64,000 nt of DNA from Anaeramoeba flamelloides (Eukaryota; Metamonada; Anaeramoebidae), in contig JANTQA010000008.1 of NCBI GenBank assembly GCA_027625915.1, positions 7,672,501-7,736,500 on the forward strand. The letters run 5' to 3'. A program made the position numbers and the translations under genes. Numbering within the stretch: the first letter of the stretch is position 1; each line of letters opens with the position of its first letter. Shown one piece after another: positions 53,205 to 64,000 of the stretch. The notes under the pieces are model-generated. The model was not told the DNA's origin and did no database searches. It worked only from the letters and a program-made list of their open reading frames with translations.

Positions 53205-53375
53205 ATCTTGTTAGGTTAGGATATGCTAGGTTATGGTTGGGCCTATTGGGGTTGGTAGGGATCTATTGAGCAAGCTATGTTGGTTAAATCAATTTCTCTT
53301 CTACATGGGGAGTTAGATGGGGTTTAAGTTGGTAGGACATGCTGGGTAGGGTATGGGTACATGTATTCACAATTA
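53205..53375. other. G-rich patch with repeated TAGG/TTGG motifs
   Basis: Many short motifs such as TTAGGTTAGG, GCTAGGTTATGG, GGGGTTGGTAGGG and GGTAGGACATGCTGGG cluster on one strand within an otherwise AT-rich region. No frame, RNA fold or known repeat is evident. Confidence 0.6.
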
Positions 53376-53647
53376 ACTATCACTTGGTTATTTTTGGATT
53401 ATATTTATTATTTCTACTCGTTGTTAACAAACATAATTAGAAATTGTATTTAAAATTGCATTTTTTTCATTTGTTAATGCCATTTAATAATCATCAGAAA
53501 TGCTATAGACATCTAAGATACTAATTCCTTTCACACAAAATCGGCTGAACAATATTATTAAAAATTTACAATTGTTCTCATATTATGTCAACTCCTGAAT
53601 TTTTTCGACTAATTATGATGAAAAAATGCTTTAATATGATCTTGGGA

Positions 53648-53913
53648 TTTTTCGAATAATTCCAATTAGTCAATTTTTTTCAAAATTTAAATAAATTTTT
53701 TTACTTTTTATTTGATTTGTGCAAGTTATGTTGTTTTTTGACGAATTACATTTAAAATTTTTTTATATTTATAAAATTTTTTAAATCAAAGTATTTATAT
53801 CTGTTGCAATCAAATTTTGAAAATAAAGAATTTAATTCTTTTGGTTTAATAAATAGAATTATCGCTTTCATTTTTACAAATTTGAATGGTCCAGTATCAA
53901 ATATAACAAGTGA
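53648..53913. repeat. Outer inverted repeat, left arm
   Basis: Reverse complement of 63645-63900, close to 90 percent identical by eye. Landmarks are TTTTTTGACGAATTACATTT and ACAAATTTGAATGGTCCAGT. Confidence 0.88.
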
Positions 53914-54288
53914 TGTAGATCTGAAAAATATAGCATCATTTTTTATATTTTTTCTAATATTTTTTCTTGAGAAAAAGAACAAAAATATTTCTTTTTTATT
54001 TTCTTTTATTATTTAGACTTTTGCTTTTTTCTCTTTTTTAAAATATATTTGGAAATATTAAAATCAATAATTGCAGAATCACAATTTGATTAAAAAATTT
54101 AATGAATAAAGGTTATACCAACAAATTATATTAATTATTATGTAAATTTTCAAAATTTTGAGCTTATAAAAGTGGGATAATTTTTGTTAATATTTTTTTA
54201 ATTTCAATTTTTTTGATATTTTTCTCAAGAAAAAATATACAAAATGATGCTATATTTTTCAGATCTACATCACTTGTTATATTTAATA
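53893..54288. repeat. Local hairpin overlapping the outer arm
   Basis: ACAAGTGATGTAGATCTGAA (about 53905) is mirrored exactly by TTCAGATCTACATCACTTGT (about 54259), with further pairing through the TTTTTCTTGAGAAAAA region. The loop is about 240 bp. Confidence 0.8.
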
Positions 54289-54984
54289 TTTTTTACAGAA
54301 AAAATTTTTTTTTGGAATAAGCTATCAAAAGACTTATTTTGTGATGAAAGAAGGGTAATTCCTTTATTATGATTTTTTTTTTTGATTTACTAAATAAAAT
54401 AACTGATATTTTACCATTCAAAGGTAATAAAATTGTAGTTTTTTTCTGGTGGAAATCAAAAAACGGGAATTTTCTGTTTCCATACAATTCTAAATTCTTG
54501 GTTTTGTGCTTGTTCGAAAAAAACAAGATAACACAAAAAATGTGGTTCTGTTAAATACTTTTCCCACCTGCGTTTTTTTAACCTACACAAATAATTCTCC
54601 GAAAGTGATAACTTTTATTTTTTCTTTAATGACCAAAATTTAAATATCTATTTATATATACAACTTATTTAAGGTGGGGAAATTTGATTGAAGACATCAA
54701 AAAAATATATAATTATTAAAAAAATGGGTTTTTTTTTGCACATTAATCAGTTTAATACTGATGATTGACTATTAAATGGGAAAAAATTTTACCTTCAATT
54801 TTTCTTTTTTCAACATTGATCTTGTTACAAAGAAATTGATTTAGCCTTTAGCTAGATAATTCTAATTTCATAACTTCTTATATCCGTGTTAATGAAGATT
54901 AATTCCCTTTGTTTTTTAAGTAGGAATGTTAGTTTGTTCAAAAACCAAATAAAAAAATATCAAAAAGATCGAGTGAAAAATTTT

Positions 54985-55559
54985 TCCCCATTTAAGGTTT
55001 ACAATTCCTGAAATTTGAAAAAAGATTATCTTGCGTAGGGTCCAATGAGTTGTTAATTTGGTTCTTACCTGATCGATCTTGTGCTTGGTATGGGTTTTTA
55101 TGGTGGTTCAAAATGGCAATTTTTGACAGTTTATTTTTTTTTTTCACAAAGTCCGAATTGAATAGTGTTAGATTAATAGATTGATAGTGTTCAAGAATAA
55201 ATTTTGATTTTTGGGTTGTAGAAGAAAATTCTATTTAACTTTTTATTCAATTAACGAAATAAAAAAAATTATGATATAAAAAGATCCAAATAAAACCAAA
55301 CCTAATCAAAATTTTCTATCAAAAACCCACAAACCACATTTTTTTAATAACTTACCTTCTGATATATTAATCTTCCACTCTTCAATTTGGATTTTGTGAA
55401 AAAAAAAAAATAAACTGTCAAAAATTGCCATTTTGAAACACTATTAAAGCCCATACCAAGTACAAGATCGATCAGGTAAGAACCAAATTAACAACTCATT
55501 GGACCCTACGCAAGATAATCTTTTTTCAAATTTCAGGGATTGTAAACCTTAAATGGGGA
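54985..55559. repeat. Foldback element family F, complete copy
   Basis: Ends of CCCCATTTAAGGTTTACAAT and its complement bound about 575 bp. The arms are about 250 bp each and almost identical through TTGCGTAGGGTCCAATGAG and CCTGATCGATCTTGT. There is no ORF. It is related to 10238-10765, where only the inner parts match in both arms. Confidence 0.88.
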
Positions 55560-55691
55560 AAATAATCGAGTTTTTAATGTTGTCACCCTTATTGTTAATG
55601 AACATCTTTTTTTTATTTTAGAAACAATAAAATCAAATCTCTTTAACCTTTGGTTGTTTCTATGTTATTTAAGGAGATTGAACACATTAAT

Positions 55692-56227
55692 TTAATTTGG
55701 GTTTTTTTGATCTTTTGAAGATAAAAAAAGAAAGATCGTTTTAAAACAAATTCTCAGTGTGTTAGCCCACTGTAAAAAAAAGCAAATTTCCCAATAAGAA
55801 GATTGAACAAAAGAAAAAAAGAATTAAAAACAAAAGATTTTTTGTTGTTTTTTCTTTGTTATTTTTTGTTTTTTGTTTTTTGTTTTTTGTTTTGTATTTT
55901 GTATTTTGTGTTTTGTGTTTTTTGTTTTTTGTTGTCAAGAAGAGAATGTTGGGAGGTAAGAAAAGAACAATTTAAAAGAATTACCAAAGAGTCTCTTTCT
56001 TTGTAAGTAATCAGTTCATCATAAAGAAACGCTGAAATTTTTAAAGATATTTTTTCGATCTTTAAAAGTGTGTTTTCTGCTGCATCAAGTTGTTGGTTCA
56101 GACAGCTTTCTCTGAAGGTTTTAAAATATTCAAATACTTGAAGCGCTTTTTCTTTGTCTGTTTCTTCAAGAATAGACAATTCGTTGTTTGTAATTTGTTG
56201 AATTTCTTGGAGCTTTTTTTCAAACAT
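55692..56227 (-). CDS. Small helical protein of unknown function, left copy with altered 3' end
   Basis: Exon 1 is 56227-55985, identical at nucleotide level to 60572-60814. The intron is 55984-55770 (GTAATT donor, TTTTACAG acceptor). Exon 2, 55769-55692, keeps WANTLRICFKTI but then leaves the duplicated segment and ends after FLFLSSKDQKNPN, giving 106 residues. The right copy has a longer tail of normal composition, so this copy is probably the truncated one. If read unspliced, the frame enters a Lys/Gln/Asn low-complexity tail encoded by the intron. The predicted secondary structure is mostly helix, and no family is recognised. Confidence 0.6.
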
Positions 56228-56437
56228 TTTAAAGCTTTGTTTTTTAAATCCATTTATTTTTGCTTATTTTCGGATTTTTGAAAAAAAATAAAAAAAAAAA
56301 AGAAAAAAAAAACAAAAATCAAGACAAACAAAAGGTAAAAAGGATTAACGTTTTTTTCATTTCACAAGCGAAATAAATTTTGAGGTTTTACTGTATGGAG
56401 ATTGTGAATAATTTCTTATTCTTGGGTTGTTTTGATT
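55733..56437. repeat. Inner inverted duplication, left arm
   Basis: About 705 bp that are the reverse complement of 60363-61067. Exon 1 of the small gene is identical in both. Differences are limited to homopolymers, the intron minisatellite and the inner edge. The identity breaks off sharply at both ends. Confidence 0.93.
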
Positions 56438-56759
56438 CATTTAAATTGTTTGTTATTGTTTGAAAAGACTATGAAACTAAATTTGACCAATCAAAAAGTA
56501 AAAAGGAAAAAAATAAGTGTTAATAATTTTTCAAGAAAAACTAGTTTGATCATTGATTTTTTATTCGATTTTTTTCATATATTTATCAATATTTGGCATT
56601 TTCGATGATTAATTATAATTTCAACATTCAAATATTACAAACTTAAATGTTATATCAAAAGTCTAAGTAAATAGTAAAAAAAAAAAAATATTCGAGGAAA
56701 TTTGGTATAAAAATTAAAAGACAAAAATTCCCACTTCTTGAAATGAGAAAATCAAGCAA

Positions 56760-57880
56760 AAAATTTCACAAAAAGATCTTTATTACTTTTAAAATCTATT
56801 TTCAGAATGGGATTATTTATTTTAAAAAATGATTATTTTTTACTATTTTTTTAAAAATTTAAAATTCAACAAATTTATCAATTATTTCAAAAAATATTAT
56901 TTAGATTCTGAGAGAATAAAAGAAATAAAAAAGTTTGTGTAGATACTGTTGAAAATAAATTTTGGAAATAAAACCAAGTTTTCTTGAAAATACTTATTCT
57001 AGAACTACACATATACAAAACAATTTCAGAATATTTTGTTTTTTTACTAAATTTTGAATTTTTATAAAAACTCTCAAAATTTTACATGGAGCAACAAGAC
57101 AGATTTTACTTGTAAATAAAAAAAAATTTGATATTTCAAAAAGTAAAAAAAAATAATAATAATTAATTTAAACTTGAAAATAATTAATTTGTTTATTCAT
57201 TGCCCATATTTCTTTAACAATTTTTTCTTTTTGTTTAACAAAAGAATCAGAGAAAAATAACAAAACTATACTATTTGTTACAAAATAAATAGAACAAAAA
57301 TTTTATATAGTTTTCAAAAAAAGGTTTATAAATCTATTAAATTTTCAATTTTTTAATTCCTTGTACTATCTTAAATTATTAATTTGCCTTTTTTTTTCAA
57401 TTGGGACGTGAGATGATTTTATAATAATTCTTGAGAGGTGTGTTGTTTTTTGGAAACCTGAATGAAAATTTTGATCTTTTTATTTTTCAATAAAAAGTAA
57501 ATCAAAACTTTTACCAAAATAATTTTTAAAACCTATATAATGCAAATTAAAACTAAATGATTTTTTTTTTTATTTAAATGTTTCAATCTCAAATAATAAT
57601 TGTCAACATAATCATATTATTATAGCAAGTAATAAACTAAAGATTAAAAACACCAATCGGTTGATGTATTATTTTACAATTTTTGAAAAAGTTTCAAACA
57701 AATAAAAAAGATTGGAATTAATAATTATAATTAGAATAAAACTGTAATATATAGTATTATTTAATTTATATTAAATCTCAAAAATCCATTTTTTATACTT
57801 TTAATAATTCGAAAAAAAAATATTTAATCTTAATAATGTTCAGAAATTCAATAAATTGTGGAAAATAAAAAAATAATCAA
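56760..57880. repeat. Diverged direct repeat G, copy 1
   Basis: It aligns weakly but collinearly with 61570-62960, for example AATAATTA..TTTAAACTTGAAAA and ATTTCTTTAACAATTTTTTC with their counterparts near 62380-62450. The second copy is interrupted by a SINE-like insertion. Confidence 0.5.
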
Positions 57881-58504
57881 ATCTAAAACTTGAAAAGTTG
57901 AAAAACACTGAAATGTTTTTTTTATGTTTATTGAAAATATTCAGAAAATAACCACTAATACTATACATTTAATAGAAAAATATTTATTATTGAATTTCTA
58001 AAAACTAATCTGGTTGAGATTTTGTTTAAATCTTTGAAATTTATATATTTGAAACCTTTGGTAAATATAAAAATATAAAAAAAAAACAAATATGAACTTT
58101 TTATCTAGATTAAAAGTATAAAATTAATTCTGAATTTATAATAATTATTATTTGGATAAACATAAAATTGATTTTAAAACATATAATTCTGATAATTACT
58201 TTTTTTATTTTATTTTATTTTTTTTCATTTTTTCTCTAACTGGATTATATTTATATTCAAAGAAAAGTTCTGTGAACAAAAAAGTAAATTTTTACTTGTT
58301 TATAATACAGATAATGAAAAATACAAGATAAATAACATATAATATATTTATAGATAAAAATACAAGACTCAAAAGAAAATTGAAATAACACACTGAAAAA
58401 TCGATACCAAAATGAACATTCATCGTTAAATATCAAAAAAAAAAATTAATTAACCAAAAAGTATCAAGAATGTTCACTTTTTGATTTTATTAACTTAAGT
58501 TTTA

Positions 58505-58506
<2 letters not shown>

Positions 58507-58597
<91 letters not shown>
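58507..58597. repeat. (ATT)n microsatellite
   Basis: About 30 uninterrupted ATT units, non-coding here, near the centre of the inverted repeat structure. Confidence 0.95.
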
Positions 58598-58598
<1 letters not shown>

Positions 58599-59767
58599 TT
58601 TATGGATTACCAATTTTTTCTTATAAACCCTTTTTAAAAAAATTTTTTTTAATTTTTTCTTTGTTTTTTTTTTCCCATTTTTTCTTTTCTATCTATTGTT
58701 TTTAAATTTTCACAATGAAAAATATTTATGTATATTTCCTTAAATAATTGTGAAATTAGTGATTATAAGCTTAAATTTCGCCTTTGGGATTCACCTAAAA
58801 GCGATCTAAACTATAATTTATTCTGCTTCAAATTATCTAAACAAATTTTTTTTGTGGTATTATGAATTTTTATACAAATGATAATATTTTAAATAAACAA
58901 TTTTGAAAATTTTATCAATTATCAATTTATATATCTATGCAACCAAAAAAATTGATGAAATTGAAGATTTTTGTCCTGAACTTTTCATGAGGAAATTCTA
59001 CCAAAAAAAAAAATAAAAATTTACTAAATGAGAAAATATGATTCTGATCTTATAATTGAATATTCAATTTTGAGAAAAATAATGAACTAATCTCTTAGAA
59101 TATGTTGTATATATTCAATAAAATTGAGCACCTTTGATTGAAGAAAAATTCTTGTAAATATTCAAGATATATTTATATATTTATATATATGTACCTAGTA
59201 CCCAAAAAACACTAAAAATGGAAAACTGATCAAATACTTTCGATTAATAATTAAAAAAATTAAATGAAAAAATAAAAATAAATAAAGTTACAATTTAGCT
59301 TTTTCTTGAAAACATTTTTTGCCAAAATCATTGAATTTGCAATTGAAATTATGTATATTTTTAGATACACTATCTTATTTTAACTCATTTACTAAAACAA
59401 ATTCTAATTTGTGGGAATTTTCTTTTCACAAAAGGCACTAATTTGGTCTTCAAATGTTTTTCTTTATTATTTTTAAATGGTAAATTTAAAAAAAATTTAA
59501 ACTAAAAGGATAAACTCTCTGGAAAAGCATTCTAATTTAATATATTAACTTATTCTTTGATTTCAAACTTTTCTTCAACCCCAATTTTTCAAAAAAAAAA
59601 ATAAAATAGTGCACACTAATTTCAAAAAATATTTTTGATATTCAAAAGTTGAGAGTGTTTTTATTCCAAAAAAATTTATCCCAGTGGTTTATTGAATTAA
59701 GTTATCAACTTATATTTCGAAAAATATTAATCAGAAAAAAATAGTGCTTAATTTTATTAAGGACAGA

Positions 59768-60125
59768 TAAACCCCAATTCAAAATTTTTAACACAGCAAA
59801 CAGCAATTCATTTTTTTGAAAAAAAAATCTTATTTAATCACTTCTCGGAGAAAAATCAAATTATAATTATTTACCAATTGAAAATGTTAACACTTGATTA
59901 TAAATTATAATACTCACAAAACAAAAAAATAAATAATTATCAATTCAAATAAATCTTCAGGGTGTGTTAAAAATTTTGGAGAGAACAAAAAGAAAAAAAA
60001 TACATTGGAAAATTTGTTTAAATTCTATTAGTATTGTTGATCGGTCAAATGGTGAGACACCCTCAACTAATTTTATTTGGGTTCTTCTTTTTTAAACATC
60101 TAACTTTAACAAAACATCAATTGTT
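59768..60125. repeat. Dispersed repeat D, copy 2
   Basis: Direct counterpart of 40974-41320 in BEACH intron 2. Confidence 0.7.
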
Positions 60126-60362
60126 TATCAATAAACTTTGTATATTAAATTCAAAGAATAATTAAACAGTATTTCATGAAGATCTTAAAATCTTCAGATT
60201 GTAAAACTTCAAGAATAATAACACGACGAAAACAAATCTCTTTGCTAAATAGACTCAAGTAAATACCTTGAACTTTTTTTTTTTTTCTCAAATCAAAATT
60301 ATTCATTTTTTCTTCCTTTTTCCTTTCTGTTATCGCTTATAACTTTAATTAAAATGAGAACA

Positions 60363-61067
60363 CAAAACCCAAGAATAAGAAATTATCCACAATCCCCATA
60401 CAGTAAAACCTCAAACTTTATTCCACTTGTGAAATAAAAAAAAAAAAACGTTAATCCTTTTTACCTTTTATTTGTCTTGATTTTTGTTTTTTTTTTCTTT
60501 TTTTTTTTTATTTTTTTTAAAAAATCCGAAAATTAGCAAAAATAAATGGATTTAAAAAACAAAGCTTTAAAATGTTTGAAAAAAAGCTCCAAGAAATTCA
60601 ACAAATTACAAACAACGAATTGTCTATTCTTGAAGAAACAGACAAAGAAAAAGCGCTTCAAGTATTTGAATATTTTAAAACCTTCAGAGAAAGCTGTCTG
60701 AACCAACAACTTGATGCAGCAGAAAACACACTTTTAAAGATCGAAAAAATATCTTTAAAAATTTCAGCGTTTCTTTATGATGAACTGATTACTTACAAAG
60801 AAAGAGACTCTTTGGTAATTCTTTTAAATTGTTCTTTTCTTACCTCCCAACATTCTCTTCTTGACAACAAAAAACAAAAAACAAAAAACACAAAACACAA
60901 AATACAAAATACAAAACAAAAAACAAAAAACAAAAAATAACAAAGAAAAAATAACAAAAAATCTTTTGTTTTTAATTCTTTTTTTCTTTTATTCAATCTT
61001 CTTATTGGGAAATTTGCTTTTTTTTACAGTGGGCTAACACACTGAGAATTTGTTTTAAAACGATCTT
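60363..61067. repeat. Inner inverted duplication, right arm
   Basis: Mirror image of 55733-56437. The duplication ends just after ACGATC in exon 2 of the small gene. Confidence 0.93.
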
Positions 61068-61188
61068 TTTTTTTTGGGATCGATTTCATAAAAAAAATAA
61101 TACCACTGAAAAAGTGGTAACCATGGAACAAGAACCTGAGCTGAATCAAAAAACTGTTAATGATTTTTTCATTTTGCTACATGGTTAG
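60572..61188 (+). CDS. Small helical protein of unknown function, right copy, two exons
   Basis: Exon 1 is 60572-60814 (81 codons from ATG), with donor TTTG|GTAATT. Exon 2 is 61030-61188 with acceptor TTTTACAG|TGG. Both are phase 0, giving 133 residues with a TAG stop. Exon 1 encodes a helical segment, KALQVFEYFKTFRESCLNQQ and AAENTLLKIEKISLKIS, then YDELITYKERDSL. Exon 2 adds WANTLRICFKTIFFFWDRFH and a polar tail with ordinary codon use (TTEKVVTMEQEPELNQK). The 215-nt intron contains an ACAAAA-type minisatellite, which makes an unspliced reading look like a Lys/Gln/Asn-rich tail. I do not recognise the family. The splicing is inferred from phase, motifs and composition. Confidence 0.65.
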
Positions 61189-61569
61189 GACAAATTCTGA
61201 ATTTGTCATTTTTTGAGAGGTATAATTATTAATCTATTTATACTGAGAAACTCCCTGCTTCTGTTTCATGCGGATTTTTAAAATACACATTGTAGAGTTA
61301 AATCGAATTCTCATTAGTCGTGGTGATAGGAAGATATTGAACAATACAATTATTTTGTCCCACAAGTGAGGAATTGAAAAAAAGATTATCTGTCAAAATT
61401 TTACAGCACTTGAACTTTTTAACTCACAGTATAAGATCACATATAAGGAACTAAAACAATTTTTTTTTTAAACACTGCTATCTTTAAATAAAATATTCTC
61501 GTAAATTTAATAGCAAATTCCAAAAAAAATTTACCACATTTCGTAATTGAAAATTGAAAAAAATACAGA

Positions 61570-62960
61570 TTAATAGAATAACAGAATTTCATTTTGTTTC
61601 TATTTTCAGAAAGGAAATATTCGTTTTTAAAAATTTGATCCCTTTTTCATATATTTTTGAAAAAGTTCAAAATTCTTTTTTTTTATTTTGAAGGGAGGAA
61701 ACTAGTTTCCTCTTACAGCCGTTAGGTTTTTTTTAATTTAAAAGAATCGAGGAAAATCGATGATTTTACTCAATTCTTTTGAATCCTGGAAAATCGATGA
61801 TTTTACTCAATTCTTTTGAATCCTGGAAAACCTAGGCACTTGACGGCACTTGCCCTAATTTCTAAATTTTTGTTTAGAAATTTTAATAAAGATTCATAAT
61901 TTTCTTTATCATTAACCAATGATAAAATAAATAATGAGTCTTTATTTCGAATAATATCAAGAATATTATTCTTTAATTGCTTATTATTTTTGTTTATTTG
62001 AATTAATTCCTTAATTCAAATTTTTCGATTTTTTCCATAGAATGGGCATCGTTCGTTTTTTTTACTTTTTGAAATAAAAGGAAAATTTATTTAATTTTCT
62101 TTACATTCCAAAAATTAAAAAAAACCTAGGCACTTGACGGGGCTTGACGACACGATCCCATAGAAAATGATCGATATCTTCTATTATTTCGGAAAAGTTC
62201 AAAATTCAACCTTATTCTAAATTATTTCAAAAAAAAATATTTTCTCTAAAGAAAAAAGAAATCTTATTGTATTTGTATGGATAGTATATCAAAAAATGTA
62301 CTTTAAAAATAAAAACATCAAAGTTTTAAAAAAAAACCTGTATAAAAAATCAACTTAATTTCAAAAAAATTACAATAATTATTTTAAACTCGAAAAAAAA
62401 ATCTAATTTCTTTATTAGCTACATTTTTCCAAACACTTTTTTCATTTTATTGAACAAAAAAATATGAGAAAAAACCAACCAAACCATCAATTTAAAAATG
62501 TTCCCAAAATACTTTTTTGAATCCTGGAAAATTTAACTTATAACCAAAAGAAATACTTTTTTAATTTGATTATTTCCAAATGATAATTAATAACACAATC
62601 AAATTATTTCAGTAAATTTGTAATAACCCAAGGATTAAATTTATCAATAAACTTTATTATTATTTCTCAAATCTGAAAAATTTTTAAAACAAATAAAATT
62701 AATTTCAATAAATAATTAAGAGAAATAAATTAAGAAATACTAACAAATATCTTATTTAGTTAATTACTTTTTCATGATTTTTCTCAAAACTTTTTGTTAA
62801 CTGTAATCTGTATAAATATAAATTCAATCCGAAAAAATAATACTGGACAATTTTTGTAACTTACAAAAAAAATTTTAATAAATTGTACTAATTTCAAGAT
62901 TTATCGAAAAAAGAACATTTTTTTTCCACCAAAATGTGTTATATAAAAAAACAATTCCAA
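61570..62960. repeat. Diverged direct repeat G, copy 2, interrupted
   Basis: Counterpart of 56760-57880, split by the SINE-like element. Confidence 0.5.
61676..62192 (-). repeat. SINE-like family S copy with A-rich tail and candidate target duplication
   Basis: Read on the minus strand from about 62155, the head has CGTCAAGTGCCTAGG. The element then includes a second internal head-like junction, a tandem pair of units of about 40 bp with TCGATGATTTTACTCAATTC, CCTAACGG, and the 3' end CCTCCCTTCAAAATAAAA with an A-run. The 15-mer AAAAGTTCAAAATTC occurs at 61661-61675 and again at 62193-62207, just outside the element, as expected for a target duplication. Confidence 0.7.
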
Positions 62961-63644
62961 AAAGCCTTTCTTATTTAATTACACTTTAATTTTTTTGAGT
63001 TTTTTTTAAATAATATTTCAAAACATTTTTTTCAACATAATTAATTATTAAAGATAATATTATTACAATTTTAATTCGGCTATTGCAAGAAAAACCATTT
63101 TTTTCATAATTTAAGTGTATTTATTCTTAGTTTAAATACATATTTTTGAATTTATTGAATATTAGTTTTAATTTTAAAAATTATAAATGTATTCATTTTT
63201 AATGGAATTTAATTCTTTTCAAAGATTGTAATCAAAAAAAAATAAACTATATTTCAAAATCTTTTCCCCATTAAAAATCAAATTTTGAAAATAAATATTT
63301 TTATAAATTGAAGTTATCGATTATAATCAAAAAAATTAATATTTTAATATTCAGTTATATGCACTAGAAATATTTGTTTTTCGTCTAAAAATAAAATAAA
63401 AAAAAATAATAATAAAAAAAATTTGAACATTTATTATGAAATTTAGTTTAGGATCAAAAAATATCCCAATTTTATAAGCTCAAAACTTTGAAATTTTACA
63501 TTATAATTAATATAATTTGTTGATTATAAACTTTATTCATACAATTATTAAACAAATTGTATTCTTCAAGTATTGATTTTAATATTTCCAAATATATTTT
63601 AAAAACGAGAAAAAAGCAAAAAAAAAAAGAAAATAAAAAAGAAA

Positions 63645-63900
63645 TATTTTTGATACTGGACCATTCAAATTTGTAAAAATGAAATCTATAATTCGATTTA
63701 TTAAACCAAAAGAATTAAATTCTTCATTTTTCAAATTTGATTGCAACAAATATAAATACTTTGATTATAAATTTTATAAATAAAAAAAAATTTTAAATGT
63801 AATTCGTCAAAAAACAACATGATCTGCACAAATCAAATAAAAAAGTGAAAAAAATTTATTTAAATTTCCAAAAAAAGTGACTCATTGGAATTATTCAAAA
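63645..63900. repeat. Outer inverted repeat, right arm
   Basis: Reverse complement of 53648-53913. It begins TGATACTGGACCATTCAAAT and extends to the A-run near 63900. Confidence 0.88.
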
Positions 63901-64000
63901 AAAAAAAAAATATTCTTATACAACCATTTTAAAAAGGTTTCTCACAAAAGTTTTCAAAAATGTTACTCAAACTGCTTAAAAAGAATAAATCAAACCGTTT

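Larger units (their letters stand above)
52936..54984. other. Non-coding stretch with inverted repeats and a G-rich patch
   Basis: It contains the G-rich patch (53205-53375), the outer inverted repeat arm (53648-53913) and a local hairpin (53893-54288). No gene is seen. Confidence 0.55.
56438..60362. other. Spacer between the inverted gene copies
   Basis: About 3.9 kb of AT-rich DNA without a gene. It holds an ATT microsatellite, repeat D copy 2 (59768-60125), and a stretch (about 56760-57880) that aligns directly with about 61570-62960. Confidence 0.6.
61189..64000. other. Non-coding stretch to the window end
   Basis: It holds the SINE-like copy at 61676-62192 within repeat G copy 2 (61570-62960), and the outer inverted arm at 63645-63900. 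No gene is seen. Confidence 0.55.

Noticed and set aside
60815-60940. Lys/Gln/Asn-rich C-terminal tail of the small duplicated protein
   Set aside because: It is encoded by a minisatellite between a GTAATT donor and a TTTTACAG acceptor, and the splice gives a better-composed end. The tail is also the only part that differs between the copies.

Overview
The window is strongly AT-rich eukaryotic nuclear DNA: long homopolymers, host genes as short islands with somewhat higher GC, phase-consistent spliceosomal introns, and very long asparagine, lysine and glutamate tracts inside proteins. TAA, TAG and TGA all appear as natural stops, so the standard code is in use. This suggests a free-living amoeboid or heterotrophic protist. 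Anaeramoeba-like metamonads and dictyostelid-like amoebae both fit the style, and the sequence alone does not settle which.

Six host gene loci can be supported. They are: a RING2/IBR-like zinc finger fused to two ubiquitin-like folds (6610-7329, minus); a TAF8/TAF3-type histone-fold protein whose fold is split by a 178-nt intron (23799-24840, minus); a CWF19L1/Drn1-like spliceosome and lariat factor (27700-29277, minus); a giant BEACH-WD40 protein of the neurobeachin/LRBA/Lvs type, resolved here as four exons from 50400 down to 31430 with three phase-1 introns and 3,700 codons plus stop; a diverged PD-(D/E)XK/Crinkler-like protein with a homopolymer frameshift (51980-52935, minus); and a small unrecognised two-exon gene present twice in inverted orientation (55692-56227 minus; 60572-61188 plus).

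The rest is dense with repeats. 0-3.5 kb holds a decayed LINE (APE endonuclease, reverse transcriptase with YADD, Cys/His knuckle) bounded by copies of a small palindromic TA-flanked MITE. 10.2-15.3 kb is a nest of insertions: seven MITE copies, a truncated foldback element, a nested-hairpin foldback, a tRNA-Asp-like sequence and a decayed basic ORF. 18.9-21.8 kb is a Mutator-like element with about 135-bp inverted ends, a FLYWCH finger, a MULE transposase and a CCHC knuckle; two MITEs lie inside it, one splitting its ORF at a TA. The large BEACH introns carry a LINE remnant, a SINE-like retroposon and diverged inverted and direct repeats. 53.6-63.9 kb has two nested pairs of inverted repeats about a shared centre near 58.5 kb, and the inner pair carries the duplicated gene.

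The best candidates for undescribed biology are the MITE family with an 11-bp motif iterated at 24-25 bp in each arm; the SINE-like family with a conserved head, A-rich tail and candidate target duplication; the inverted gene duplication; and the lysine-rich array in the BEACH protein that stays open, and charged, in all three frames.
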